From the NCBI GenBank assembly GCA_021397835.1, contig JAJFZO010000896.1:5744501-5808500 (forward strand): a stretch of 64,000 bases of DNA. The letters are read 5' to 3'. Below are positions 11,346 through 24,785 of this stretch, piece after piece. The position numbers were made by a program, and so were the translations under genes. Position 1 is the first letter of the stretch. Every line of letters starts with the position of its first letter. This stretch comes from Moringa oleifera (taxonomy: Eukaryota > Streptophyta > Magnoliopsida > Brassicales > Moringaceae). The notes under the pieces were generated by a model. It was not told the DNA's origin, did no database searches, and was given only the letters and a program-made list of their open reading frames with translations.

Positions 11346-12735
11346 TTAGTAAATATTTGATCTTAATATGCCATTGAGCATAATAAAATATTAGACTTAA
11401 GATACAATTAAGCCCAATAATTAATTGAACCTAACAAATAATTATGATCTAATAATTAATCTCTGATAATTGAGTAGGCTTGAAACTTAATTTCGCCTAA
11501 GAGTTAGTTAGGTCTAATATCTAATTAGCGTAGTAAAAAATTCGACTTCATACATAATTAGGCCTAAAATATTTTTGAGTCTTGACATGAGATATAATTG
11601 AACCTAACAATTAAAGAACTAACAATGAATTAGGCCTAAGAATTAATTAATTAATTAATGAGCCTTATAATTCATTAGGCCCGATATTTAATTATGAATA
11701 AGAATTACTTGAATCCAAGATTTAATTGGACCTACGATATAATTGTTGTGGCATGCATAAACCCACTAAATAATTAGGCCTAAAAATGAATTAAGCCTAA
11801 GATCTAATTAGACCCCACTTGTAATCGAACATAAGATATAGTTGGACAAAAAATTAATTGAATCTAATAACTAATTGGGTTCAATTTTATTAATTGGACT
11901 CAAAAACTGATTGGGCTAAATATGTAATTGGTATTACAAATAATTGGATCCAAATTATAATTGAACATAAGACATAATTGGACATAAAGATTAGTTGAGC
12001 CTAATAACTAATTGGATTTAATATTTATTAATTAGAATGATGATTTTATTTGGCTAAATATGTAATCAATATTAACAATTAATTAGACCTAGCTTCATTA
12101 AGCTTTATGAATAATTAACCTTAAGATTTGATTAGGTTTAATATATAATTTAATCTAATAAATAATTGACCTTAATATATAATTGGGCATAAAAACTAAA
12201 TTGGCCTCACAAATAATTAGGCATAAGATTTAATTAAGTCTAACAATTAAGTGGTCCTAATAATTAATTGATTTTAATAATTAATTCGATTTAAGATTTG
12301 ATTGTGCTCGAAAATTAATTGAACTTTATAAAATATTAGGTTTAATGTATAATTAGGCCTAAGAAATAATTGAGCCGAAAATAAGTTGGGCTTATTAATT
12401 AATGAGACCAAACTAATGTGGCTAACATGCATGAACTTAAAAAATAATTTGACATATAATTAGGCTTAATAAATAATAGACGTAAGATATAATTAAATTT
12501 AAAATTAATTAGGCTTGAGATCTAATTGGACGTAAAAAATATAACATATGATATAGTTAGGCTTTACATATAATTGGTCGAATATAATTAAAGTTGATAT
12601 ATAATTAGGCTTAATAAATAATTTAGACCGATAGATAATTAGGCTTAGTGTGTATTAGCTCAAAATATAAATAAGCCTAATAATTAATTAAAGAAAATAA
12701 TTATTGGATCGAATAATTAATATTATTAGTCTTAT
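11346..12735 (-). repeat. 17-bp AT-rich satellite, reverse polarity block
   Basis: The tract is a diverged tandem repeat. In the opposite polarity its unit reads roughly TTAGGCYCAATTAWWWA; here the plus strand shows the complement, AATTGRGCCTAA. Period is about 17 bp. There are no open frames. Markers of the form GCATGCATAAACCC (11750) and CATGCATGAACTT (12420) interrupt it at intervals. The part 11750-12200 resembles 18110-18450. Confidence 0.75.
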
Positions 12736-13892
12736 TAATAGTAGTACACCTAATTATATATTGGGTCCATTTATCGATAAGATCTAATAATCTCTAAGTC
12801 CAATTATAGTTTGAGTCCAATTATATCTTAAACTCAATTTATTCTTAAGTCAAATTATTTGTTGGGCTTGTGCATGCTAGCTCCAATTAATGATTGGGTG
12901 CAATTATGTTTTAAATCAAATTATATTTGAAACCAATTATGTGCTAAGCCTATTTCATTTTTAGGCCCGATAATATATTAAGCCCAATTATTTATTAGGA
13001 TCAACCATATATTAAGCGTAATGTTTTGTTAGGCCAATTAAATCATTGGCCTAACTAATTCTTAGGTACAATTACTTTTAGGCTCAATTGCATCTTAGGT
13101 TTAACTATCTATTAGGCCCATTTCATTATCTAACCAATTTTTTTATTAAATCCAAATATTACATGGTTAAATTATATATTAAGCAAAGTGTTTGTTAAGC
13201 TCAACTAAATCTTAAGCTCAATTAATAATTAAACACAAAAAATTGGTAGTTCCAATGAATTATTGTGCAAATAATTGTTAGGCTTAATTACATGAAGAGC
13301 TAATTATTTTTTGCACTTAATTAATTAATAGGGTCAATTACCTTATGTTAGTTTCAATTTATTATTAAGCCTAATGATCTATTGAGTTCATGCATAATAG
13401 GCCCAATTAGTTGTTACACCTATTAAGTGTTAGGTCCAATCATATAAGTCTTGGGCTAATGCGCACTAGAGCCAATTATATATTAGGCCTAATTATTAAT
13501 TAGGCTCAATTATGTCTCAACTTCAATTATTTTTGGCCCATGATATTGTATGCCCAGTTATATATGAAACCTAGTTATATTATATGTCCAATGTTTTAGA
13601 TGCAATTAAATTTGAGGTCTAATTAATTTTAGCTCTAATTATATCTTAATTGATATTATTTATTAGACCGAATTATAGATCAAATTATTTCATAATATCA
13701 TTGATGTTCTAACTAAATTAATTCGATCAAATTAATTAATATGCCCAATTATGTCTTCAGTGTTACTACTTCATTGGCCCAACTATATAACTAAATTTTT
13801 TACAAGGCCCGATTAAATATTAGGCTTCACTAATGTTGAAACACAATCAATTGTTAAGTCAAATTAATTGTTAAGTTCAGTTAATTATTAGT
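12736..13892 (+). repeat. 17-bp AT-rich satellite, forward polarity block
   Basis: This is the same satellite family, now with TTAGGCCCAATTAT on the plus strand. Exact 17-base steps are seen near 13085-13135 (TTAGGCTCAATTGCATC, TTAGGTTTAACTATCTA, TTAGGCCCATTTCATTA). Polarity changes near 12735. It ends at the LTR-like block at 13893. Confidence 0.75.
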
Positions 13893-14731
13893 TGAAGAAG
13901 ATTGATACATAAGGAAATTAAAGAATAGGTAGGGAGGTCAAAGAAAATGAGGTTAATTTTTTTAGAAGGATTAAGAGACCATTATGCTCTCACATATACT
14001 TGAAAACTTTTCTTATTATGATGGGTTACCATGGTCAAATCTTAAGTGGCGATCAAGGTGGATTTATTACTGCTTAAGAGGTGCATCATCTTTCATTTCC
14101 TACATAAACTTCACTTGATTGTGCCAAGTTTGGGTTATACTAACTTACATCTCTTCATATAGATTGAAACGCCTATTATTACATAAACTAATGACATACG
14201 AATGGTTATATTACTACATTCAACCCATGATACTATGTGATGGACAGTTGGCATGTACCTTGAAACATTTTCTAGAGAAGAAGTTATGGAAGCTTCTTTA
14301 GTGGTGGACAATTGGCAAGCACTTGAGTAATCTTCAAGAGAGGTTTATTTCAGCCCACTAACTTCATTTTTTGTCAAATGAATGTATTAAATGATTTAGT
14401 TATTAGCAAAAATTTTAGTTGTTTGTACCGAGACTCTTTGAGTTTTCTTTTCCATCTCTATATCTCTTTGGTTAAAAGCCATTGAGTGGTGAGAAACTTT
14501 CTGTATCTCTTAGGGTAGTGTTCATTTATATCTCTTTGAGTGATGAGTTATGAGGTTTTTGTATCCTTGTTTACTGTCCTTAGGGTGGTGATTTTCTATA
14601 TCCCTTTGATATTAAATTTGATTGTAAGCCTTTTGTCCCCTATTTTCGTTCAAATCTCTTCAAACTTGTGCTTGTACATTCCAAACAAAATTCGCAGCAA
14701 ACTAATATTGTTCCTTCAATATATGGTATCA
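13893..14731 (+). mobile_element. LTR of a Ty3/gypsy retrotransposon (left copy)
   Basis: The block starts TGAAGAAGATTGATA and ends ATGGTATCA. It matches 22280-23138 along its whole length with moderate divergence and small indels, and is followed after three bases by a tRNA-iMet primer site and then gag. Small open frames inside it are not genes. It has no convincing five-base target duplication: TTAGT precedes it. Pairing with the right copy as one element is uncertain. Confidence 0.7.
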
Positions 14732-14734
14732 GTT

Positions 14735-14746
14735 TGGTATCAAAGC
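14735..14746 (+). promoter_or_regulatory. Primer binding site for reverse transcription (tRNA-iMet type)
   Basis: TGGTATCAAAGC differs from the usual plant initiator-Met primer site TGGTATCAGAGC by one base. It lies three bases after the LTR end and about 15 bases before the gag start. Confidence 0.7.
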
Positions 14747-14761
14747 ATAAGGGTAGAGATC

Positions 14762-15128
14762 ATGGTAAGACAAAATGAAAAGGAAATTACTAGTGAAGGG
14801 AGTAATTGTAGTGATGATATTGAGTTCTTGAGGTTTCAGCTTGAAAGATTGTAGTGTAGATTAGATGAAAAAGATGTAATGATTGAGGAACTCAAGGGAT
14901 GTAATAACCAGCATGATAATGAAGCCCAAGAGTTTGATTATGATGAAGACGTACCTCCTCACCCGAAAGACTTTGATAGATATCGTACAAGATATAGAGA
15001 ACAAGATGAATGGCAAAACAAGCATTGCCCGAAGTTAGACATCTCGAAGTTTGAAGGTAAAACTTGTGTTGATAATTTTCTTGATTGGCTTAATACAGTG
15101 GAAAGAATATGTGAGTTTCATGAAGCCT
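14762..15128 (+). pseudogene. Ty3/gypsy gag, N-terminal fragment
   Basis: The frame opens with ATG at 14762. It has a coiled-coil-like, charged start (FLRFQLERL), a TAG at 14852, then the conserved gag capsid entry region (KLDISKFEGK, NFLDWLNTVERI near 15045-15105). It stops being gag near 15128, where degenerate CCCTAAA-like repeat takes over abruptly. About the first 120 residues remain; the rest of gag and all of pol are missing. The fragment at 10919-11345 could be another piece of the same family. Confidence 0.75.
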
Positions 15129-15685
15129 TAACTCCTAAACCTTAACCACTAAGCCCCAACCCATAAAGCTTAAACCCAAACCCTTAAAACCTAAATATTG
15201 AACTCAAACCCTAGCCCTTAAGACATAAACCCTAACCCCTAATTTCTAAAGCCTAACTACTAAACCCTAAAACTTAACCACTAAACCCTAAAACCAAACG
15301 CCTAAACCTTCAAACTTTAAATTCCTCTAACCATTAAACCCTGAATCCTAAACCATAAAACCTAAACCTTACACATTTAAGCCCAAACTATAATTTCTAA
15401 CCCTTAAATTTTGAACCATAAACATTAAACCCCTACCACTAACCCTTAACTCCCAATCAATAAAATCTAAACCCTAAACCCTAAGCCAAAAACTTGAAAC
15501 CCTCAATTTTAACCTCTAATCCTGATCCTAAAACCTTATCCCTACACCGTAATACCTAAACCCTATAGCTTAACCGTTAAACCTTACACCTTAATCCTTA
15601 AACCTTAAATTCTGACCCCTAATGCCTCAACACTAAACCTTGAACTATAATGCTTAAAACCCTAACCCTAAGCCTTAAAATTCAA
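15129..15685 (+). repeat. Degenerate telomere-like repeat, CCCTAAA polarity
   Basis: The tract consists of words such as CCCTAAACC, CCTTAAACC and CCCTAACCC with a variable step of 6 to 8 bases. It resembles the plant telomere unit CCCTAAA but no long perfect run is present, so it is an interstitial or satellite derivative, not a chromosome end. It begins exactly where the gag frame fails. Confidence 0.7.
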
Positions 15686-16115
15686 TTAGGTTCTAAGAGT
15701 CAGGTTATTATGGGTTTAAGGTCAGGGTTCAAAGGTTAAGGGTTATGATTTACATGTTCAGGGTTGAGGTTTAGGGTTTTGAGTTTTTGAGTTTTTGGTG
15801 TTTTTTGGTGTAAATTTTAAGTTTAAGGATAGTGTTTACGGTTTAGAGTTTAAGGTTTAGGGGTAAGGGTTAAGGTTAAGAACTTCGGGTTTAAGATTTA
15901 AAGTTTAAGATTTGGGGGTTAGGGTTTAGTGTTTAAGATATAGGGTTTAGTGTCTAAGAATTAGGGTTCATGATTTTTGATTTAGAGGTTAGGGTTAAAG
16001 GGCTTAGGATTTGGGGTTTAAAGTTTACTATTTAGGGTTTACATTTTTGATTTTAAGGTTTAGGACCAAGGTTAAGAGGGGTTAGGGTTAGGGTTCATAG
16101 GTTAAAGGTTTAAGG
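15686..16115 (-). repeat. Degenerate telomere-like repeat, TTTAGGG polarity
   Basis: The same family is inverted: the plus strand now reads GGGTTTAGGG-, AGGGTTAAGG- and TTTAGGGTTT-like words. The switch lies near 15685, after CCCTAAGCCTTAAAATTC. The two tracts thus form a head-to-head arrangement. Confidence 0.65.
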
Positions 16116-18445
16116 ATTAACATTTAAATTAATTATGCATACTAAGCATGAAAATAAAAAATAATTGGGTCTAGAAACGAAGTGGACCTAATACATAACT
16201 AGGCCTAAGATATACTTGAGCCTCACAATTATCGGATCTCAAGTTTAACTGAGCATACCAATTGATTGATACTAGTAATTAAATATACTAATGATGTAAG
16301 TGTACAAAAGAATTAGTTAGATAATCAAGGTTAATAAATATTGATCTTTTTATATAACAAACCTAAGAAAGGAATAGCCTTAACAAATATTTACCTAAAA
16401 TATAATTGGACCTAAGATATAATTGGACTTAATTATTATTTAAGCTTAAGATATAATTACACTTAGAGTGCATGGTCCACCCAGAAATAAAATCAGCTCA
16501 ATATATAATTTGGCTAACAAATAATATAGTTTAATATATAATTGAGCCTAAGAATGAATAGATCAAATAGATAATTATATCTAAAAAATACTTGCATCCA
16601 ATAATTAATTGGTCTTGGATATAACTATGCCTAATAACTAATTTAGCTTGGATTTAACTATGCCTAATAACTAATTGAGCTTGGATGTAACTATGGCTAA
16701 TAGCTAATTGAGCTTCGTAAGCAAGAGCCTAATAAATAATTGGGTCAAAGAACGAATCCAACTTAGATATAACTATACCTAAAATAATAAGTAGACCTAA
16801 TATATAATTGTGCCTTATAAATAATTGGATTTTAAAAATCCAACCTGATAGTCAATTGGACCTAGTAAATAATTGGGCTTAACATATAATTGGATTTAAC
16901 AACAAAATAGACTTTATAACTAAGTACTTAACATATAATTGGATTTAACAACAAAATAGACTTTATAACTAAGTAGGTGTAGAATATAATTAAGCTTAAA
17001 AATTAATGTGACCTAATAATTAATTAGGATGAATACTTTAATTGTGCCTAAGAATTAATTACCCTAAAAAAATTAAATTTGATATATAATTGATCCTAAT
17101 AAACACTTAGCTTTAATATATAATTAGGGCTAAAAACTAAATGAGCTTAATATATAATTAGATTTAAAATATAATTGGGTCAACAATTAACCTTGCATGC
17201 ATAGGTCCAACAAATAATTGAACTTATAATTGAGTATAACTTTTAATTACACTTAAAATATAATTAGGTCATATAAATAATTGAGTCTAATAGATATTTT
17301 GGTCCAATAATGAATAATAATGTCTAAGAAATAATGAGTCTATTAAACACCAATAGAGAAATAAATTAATCTTGAAATAAATTTAGCCTATCATATATTA
17401 ATTAGCTTAAGAATTAATTGGACCATAAAAATAATTGAGTTTGATATATAATGGAGCCTAACAATTAGTTAAATCAAATAATTTATTATGCAAAATGATT
17501 AACAAGACCTAAGATTTAATTGATGTTAATAATAACTTGGGCTTAATAATTGAGCATAATGTATAATTGAATAGAACAATTAATTAGATCTAACAACTTA
17601 TTCGGTCCAACGATTAATTGAGCCTTTAATAAAAAAATTTTGAGCTTAGTAAAAAATTTGATTTAATATATAATTTAACTTAATAAATAATTAGGCGTAA
17701 TACTTAATTGAGTCGAATAAATTGGACGTAAGATCTAATTGAGCTTAGTAGTTAATTAAACCTAGCAAATAATTAAGCCTAATAATTAATTGAGGATAAT
17801 AATTTATTGGGCATAATATTTAATTCTACTTAGGAATTAGTTGGACCTAACAATTAATTGTGATTAAAATTAATTTGAGATACGAATTAATTGAGCTTAA
17901 TAAAAAAATGGATTTTATGCATAATTAGGTCTAATAGGTTTATTATCGTTTGTAAGAAAAATGAGACCCATAAAAAATTAGTGCTAAAATACATTAAGGT
18001 TAAGATTGAATTGACACCTAACAAAAAATCTAAATTAATATAAAATTTGATATAAAATTTAATTAGTCTAAAATTTAATTAGACCTAATATACAATTAGG
18101 CATTGCGTGTATGAAGTAAATACATATTTAGGCCTAAAAATGAATTAAGCCTAAGATACAATTGGACCCAAATTATAATTGAACTTAAGATATGATTGAG
18201 CATAATGATTGATTCGATCTATAATTATGCCCACTTTTATTAATTCTGCACAAAATTAATTAGATCTAGTATTTAATTAGCTCGAATATGTAATTGAGGT
18301 TAACAATTAATTAGACTTTTACTACTCATTGGACTTGATAATTAATTAGGTCTATGATTTGATTAGGTCTAATAAAAATTAAAACTTAGTATATAATTTG
18401 ACCTAATAAATAATTATGATTATGATTTAATTGAATCTAACAATT
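16116..18445 (-). repeat. 17-bp AT-rich satellite, reverse polarity block 2
   Basis: The plus strand shows AATTGGGCCTAA-like units of the same satellite as 11346-12735. A local duplication is visible near 16875-16975, where TTAACATATAATTGGATT recurs. The part 18110-18450 resembles 11750-12200. No coding potential. Confidence 0.75.
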
Positions 18446-20260
18446 AATTATTAGACTCAATTAAATCTTGAGCTCACATTTTATTAGCCCAATTTAGGCA
18501 TTGGGCCCAATTATTAAGATTAATTATTTATTAAGTCAAACTTTATAGTAAATTTATTTTTTATTAGACCCAATCAAATGTTAAGCTTAATTAATTATTA
18601 AGCTCCATGAATTGATGGGCATACTTAATTGTGAACCTCCATGATATATTTGTTCTAATTAAATATTAGCTTTAATTAATTTTTGAACCTAATTAATAAT
18701 TGTTAAGCCTAATTGATTATTACGCTCAATTACATCATAAGTTCACTTGTACTTTAGGTTCAATTATATTTTAGACTCAAACACATTCTTAAGTTCAATT
18801 AGGTACAGGATTTAGGCACCCTGCACCCAATCATATCTTTTTCTCAATTATATTTGGATCCAATTATATTTTAGGATCAATTATTTATTAACTTTATTTT
18901 TTCAATTATAAATTAAGCTCAATTATTTATTATACCTAATTATTTATTAGGTTCAATTAAATCTTAAGCCAAATTTATTTTTTTCTAAAGTTAAATCTTA
19001 GGCTTAATTAATTATTGATATCAATTATTTGTTAGGCTGAACTAATTATTAGGCTTACTTACATCTCAAGCTCAATTATATCTGAGACCTAGTTAGTTAT
19101 TGAGATCTAATATCTTATAGGGCCAATTACTGATTAGATCCAATTATATGTAAAGTTGAACTTTTAGCTAAGTCCAATTACTTCTTATATTGAAGTAAAT
19201 CTTAGATCTAGTTAATTATTAGACTTAATTAAATGTGAGGTCAGATTGTTTGCTTGGTTCAATAAATTATTAGGCTCACTTACATCTTAAGTCCAACATT
19301 TCATTAGGTGTAATTATATATTAGATCCAATTAATTTAATAAGCTAAATTATATATTAAGCCCAATGTTTTATTAAACACAATTAAATTTTAGAGTCAAT
19401 TAATTATTTAACCCAACGAGTTAATAGACCTAATGAATTGTTAGGTTGAATTGCACATTGTGCTCAATCATTTATTTGATCCAATTAATTTTTAAGATCA
19501 ATTAATAAATATTAGGTTTAGTTAGTTATTATGCCTAATTATATCTTAAGTTCAATTATAATTTAGATATGATCATATCTTAGGCTTAATTCATTCATAG
19601 GATCAAATTTGTATTAGGTTCAGGCATGCTACGCAAATATATCTTAGGATTTATTAAATTTTAGACCTAATTATATTTTAAGCACAATTATTTATTTGTC
19701 TCACTTTCTTCTTAGACTCAATTATAAATTAAACCCAACTATTTATTACCCCTTATTAGTTCAATCTTTAATTAGACTTAACTAAATCTTATTTCCAATA
19801 AATTCTCAATCTTAAGCTCAATAAATCATTAGGCTTATTTATTTGTTAAGTTTAATTAATTGTTAAACTTAATTATATATCAAACTATGTAAATCATTGA
19901 AGTTAAATATATTTTAGCCTAATCATATGTGAAGCCCAACTTTTAATTAAGCCATATTAGTTAATAAGTTAACTATAAATTTTTATTAAATCTAATAAAA
20001 TCTTAAGCTTAATCAACTATTTAGCCCAACGAATTGTTAAACCTAATGTATTGTTAGGTTCAATAAGTTGTTATGCTCAACTACATATTAAACTCAATTA
20101 ATTATCAAGCCTTTCGTTTTTAGTTTTAATTATCTATTAAGCTTAATTTTTTATCAGGCTTAATTAATGAAACTAATAATTTAGTTTAATTAACTGTTAG
20201 CTCAATTACATTTTAAGCCTAATTATTTTTATGGTTCGATTAATTTCAATTATTATACGT
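18446..20260 (+). repeat. 17-bp AT-rich satellite, forward polarity block 2
   Basis: Polarity flips near 18446. The block aligns over most of its length with 26270-28235; for example GCCCAATTTAGGC..TTAAGATTAATTA and CACTTGTACT..AGGTTCAATTA occur in both in the same order. That is a segmental duplication and not just shared repeat units. Confidence 0.75.
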
Positions 20261-22279
20261 TCATTCTAACCTTTATCTTAATATTAATTATTGAATTATT
20301 AATCACACTCTTCATAAAATTGTCTAATATAGAAATTATAATTAGTTAATTTTAAATTTTATGAAATAGAATTAGATTTAAAATTAACTAATTTTTATAT
20401 TATCTTTCAATCAAACATGAGAATAAAGATATAAAATATAATAATATTAGATTAATCATTTTCACTAATTCAATAATCTATAGATATCATTTATTTATTT
20501 ATTTTAATTAGATGGTATAAACCATGATTCTTTTTTGCAGAATTCCTATTTAACTCTTCAAACTTGTTTCTTTTGAATCAAAAACTATGGAGGTGACAAT
20601 GACACATATTGATCAACTAATATTTCTAAAATAAATTATTTAAATTTAGAATCAAAGATTTTTTTCTTTATTTGTACACTCATATTCACGTGAATAAGCA
20701 TAACTAAATCAAGCTAGCAAGCAATACAATTAAAAATTAATTCTAGAAAATACTTTATTTTTTATTAAACTTTGAATAAAGATGGCTTCTCATTATTTCT
20801 TCTTAAATACATCTATATTCTCAAAATGAAATCCAAAAAATATTTGAAAAAAATTAAATAAAAAAATTAAATAAAAAAATTATATATCGCACTCGCTTCT
20901 CACACACTTTATTCCATGTATTTCACATGCAAGTATCATATATGCAGCACTTTATTTTTTTCTTTTTAATTAATTTTTATTGTATTTATAATGTATGATT
21001 AAGAAAATAGGTTAACATTTAACCAAATATCACAATGCAATGGATAATTCAATATATGATATAATAATTTTTTCTATTTTTTAATATTATCATCACAAAT
21101 TATTGAAAGTGTGAAAATTCGAATTCAAATATGCTCGTTATTGAGAATAGAAATAATAACAATAATAATAATAATAACAATAATAATGATGATGATAATA
21201 AAATCGATAATAATAATAATAATAATAATAAGATAATGTCAATAACAAGAATAAAAAATTATAATTTTATTAAAAACAATTAAAATAAAAATATAATTTA
21301 AAATGTAATTAAAATTTTTAGCAAAATAAAAATCAAAATAATAAAAAATTAAAAGTAAGGAGACATTAAATAAAATTTTGAAAATAAAAAATGTGGTAAA
21401 ATAAACATGAAAATTTAAAATGTCAAAATATTTTTGGAAAAAATTAAAATTAAAATTACAAAATAAAGCAAACAAAAATGATCTCCCTTTTTTTAAACTA
21501 TTTTCTTCCACAATCATTTATTTAACATTATTTTATTATAAAAATAATTTAAATAAAAAACAACAAAAATATAAATAGAAAACAAAATCAAAAAGTGATT
21601 CTCTTTTTCTCTTATTATTCTTTACAATGATCGTTTTTATTTATAAAAAGCACGGTAAGAGATTTTTCTTTCTCATGTATAGTGCTCATTTTCCTCAAGC
21701 ACAACGATACTAAATATCCCTCTAACCCAGATAAAGATAGAGAAAGATCGAGAATATGAATATCCCTTTCAATCCATCCGCTAATCATCAACACACCATT
21801 ATTACATTATGACTTCTTCATGTCCACCACCAAGAACATATACCACAAGGTCAATTATTCTCCTGATCCATCAATAATTTCTCCCTCATCTCTCTTTAAG
21901 TTACTATTGCAGCGGAGACCACCACATTACGGTGCCTACCACCAAGGTCTTAATGACCACTTTACTATTATGTTGAGTAATACATTATAGATTTCTTTTT
22001 CAAGATCAGACATTTTTTCTATCTCATTAATCTATGTGAATAAATTTATATATATGAATTGGATTGGTGTCGATAATATATTTTTAGTTTTGTTTGCTAT
22101 GAAAATTTATATTTAAAGAAAAAAGAAAAAAAATGAAGTGGATGATGGATTGAGTTGCAAAATGGTTTTTCTAGCTTTGAGGATTCTTCTTTTGTTCTTA
22201 AGGAGTTGCTATTTTGGGTTTTTGGGTGGAGAAATGATGTGAGATTTGAAAGAGAATATAATGCAGGGATTGGTGATTT
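20261..22279. other. AT-rich stretch without recognisable gene
   Basis: I see no conserved protein on either strand. The minus frame 21239-21517 is a low-complexity Phe/Asn/Ile-rich shadow. The stretch ends at the right LTR-like block, and no polypurine tract of the kind expected before a 3' LTR is obvious just upstream of 22280. Confidence 0.5.
21148..21232. repeat. (AAT)n microsatellite
   Basis: AAT/AAC/GAT trinucleotide run, interrupted once near 21202 by AAAATCGAT. Confidence 0.9.
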
Positions 22280-23138
22280 TGAAGAAGATTGATATATAAA
22301 AAAAATTAAAGAATAGGTAAGGAAGTCAAACAAAATGTGGTTAATTTTTTTAAAAGAATTTTTAGACCATTGTGCTTTCACGTATGCTTGAAAACTTTTC
22401 TTGTTATGATGGGTTACTATGGTCAAATCTTAGGTATGATCAAGATGGAGGTAGTACTACTTAAGAGGTCCATCATTTGTTATGTTCTTACATCAACTTC
22501 ACTTAATTGTGTAATGGTTTTGGTTACATTAACGTACATCTCTTCATATAGATTCAAATGTCAATTATTGCATCACCTAATGACACAAGAGTGTTTATAA
22601 TACCGCATTTAAGCCATGATACTATATGATGGATAGTTGGCATGCACCTTGAAAAATTTTTTAGAGATGAAGTTATGAAAGCTTCTTTTAGTGGTGGACA
22701 GTTTACATACATCTTAGCAATCTTTAAAAGAGATTTATTTCAACCCACTAACTCCATTTTTTGTCAAACAAATGCATTAAATGATTAGTTATTAGCAAAA
22801 AGTTTTGTTATATGTATAGGAACTCTTTGAGTTTTTTCTTTTATCTTAATATCTCTTTGGTTGGGAGCCATTGAGTGATGAGAAACATCTCTGTATCTCT
22901 TAAGGTGGTGTTCATTTATATCTATTTGAGTGGTGAGTTGTGAGGTTTCTGTATCTTTGTTTATTATTCTTAGGGTGCTGATTTTCTATATCCCTTTGGT
23001 ATTAAACTTGGTTGTGAGACTTTATCCCTTATTTTCATTCAAATTTGTTCAAACTTGTAGTTGCACTTTCGAAACAAAATTTTCAGTAAAATTGCATCAT
23101 TTTCATTCCTAATACCATTCTTTCAAAATACAGTATCA
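22280..23138 (+). mobile_element. LTR of a Ty3/gypsy retrotransposon (right copy)
   Basis: The block matches 13893-14731 from TGAAGAAGATTGATA through ATTTTTTGTCAAA to the end GTATCA. Unlike the left copy it is followed directly by telomere-like repeat, with no primer site or gag. It is therefore either the 3' LTR of a rearranged element or one half of a larger duplication (LTR, telomere-like tract, satellite). Flanks GATTT/TTTTT-like on the left and CAATT on the right do not give a matching duplication. Confidence 0.65.
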
Positions 23139-24785
23139 CAATTTTTAAACTCTTAATCATATCCATTGAACCATAAGCTTAAACTCTTAATCCATAATTC
23201 TAAACCCTGAATCTTAACTTCTAAACTCTAAACACAACACACTATACCTTAAACTCTAAATCCTAAACCCTAAATCTTAAGCCTTAAGCCTCAAACCTCA
23301 ATGCCTAATCTCTAAACACAAATCCTTTAAGCCTAAACCCAAATCCTTAAATACTAAATCCTATATTGTAAACCATAACCCTTAAACACTAAATCCTAAA
23401 CCCTAAGCTTTAAGCCATAACCCCAAACTCAAACACTTAAACCCTAACCCCAAAACCACTAACCCATAAACCCTAATCCTTAAATTAACATTAATCTCTA
23501 AATTGTAAATCAAAAATCGTTACTCATAAATACTAACTCCTAATATCGAATCACTCAACCCAAAATCCTTGTCTCAAATTTTTATACCAGAAACCATAAA
23601 CCATAGACCCTAACCCCTAAACTCAAGTCATTAAACCCTGAATTGTAAATTGAAAACCATAAACCTTAACCCCAAAAATCATAAACCCTAAACCCCAAAT
23701 TCTAACCATACCCCTAAGCCCTAAATGCTTAACTCTAACCCTTGAACACTAAACTGCTAAGTATAAGCCATAAATACCTAAATCTGAATAGCTAAACCCT
23801 AAACAACTTTGAATCCTAGCCCATAAACCCTAAATCCTAACCATAAACCCTAAATAATAAATCATAACCCATAAGCCCTAAATGTTAAACCGTAAAAACC
23901 CTAAAATCTTACCTCTTACACCATAAACCCTAACCCCTAACACCAAAATCGTAACCTATAAATCCTAACCACTAAGCCTTAAACTTTAACTTGAATCCCT
24001 AAACCTTACTAACTTTTGACAAATAAACCCAAAACACTAAAAAACTAAAACCTTAACCATTGAACCCTAAATCCTAAACCATAATTTTAGCTAAAAAGAA
24101 AATCCTAAACGTTTAACCTTAACTTGTGAACCATGAACCTTAAAACTTAAACTTAAACCCAAACCCCCAAATCCAAAACCCTAGCCCTTTAACCTTTATA
24201 CCCTAACACTTAAACCTAAACCTTATACCTGAAACTGTAACCTTGAACCCAAATTTCTACACCTTAAACCGTAATCCCTAATCCCTAACCCTAAACACCA
24301 AACCCTTTCCTTAAAACCCTTTGCCTAACCCTTAAACCAAAACTCCTAAACCTTAAACACTAAACCTTGAAACTTCCTCTTAATCCTAAACCATAGCCTC
24401 TAAACCTTAAATCCAAAAGCTTAAACCCTAAACCTATACCCAAACAACTAAATGTTAGACCCTAGCACTTAAATCCTAAACTAGAAACTCTAAACCATAG
24501 TCACTAATTCCTAAACCCAAACCCTAAAACCATAACCCCTAAGCCCCTAAAACCATAAACACTAATGCCTAGCCCCCTAATCATAAACCATAAGCCTAAA
24601 CCTTCAACCTGACCCCCATACCCAAAAGCTTAAACCCTAAATCCTAAACCCAAACCTTTAAACTAGAAATCTAACACCTTAAATTGTAAACACTAAACCC
24701 TAAACCCTAAACCTGAACCCTAAAACGAATAAACCCTAAATCTTAATCCCTCATCTCTAAACTCTAAAACTAAACCTTCTACTCA
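23139..24785 (+). repeat. Degenerate telomere-like repeat, CCCTAAA polarity, second tract
   Basis: About 1.65 kb of words such as AAACCCTAA, CCTTAAACC and CCATAAACCC, all in one polarity. The best runs are short (for example near 24685-24715). It begins right after the LTR end and passes into the AT-rich satellite near 24785. It has no inverted partner, unlike the left tract. Confidence 0.75.

Noticed and set aside
14119..14854. Short open frames inside the left LTR
   Set aside because: They lie within the LTR; the right LTR has shifted, differently broken frames, so they are not conserved coding.
21239..21517. Minus-strand open frame of 92 codons
   Set aside because: Low-complexity Phe/Asn/Ile translation of A/T-rich DNA with no domain.
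23139..24785. A true telomere or recent telomere healing site
   Set aside because: Units are degenerate with variable length, no perfect CCCTAAA run is long, and satellite continues beyond.
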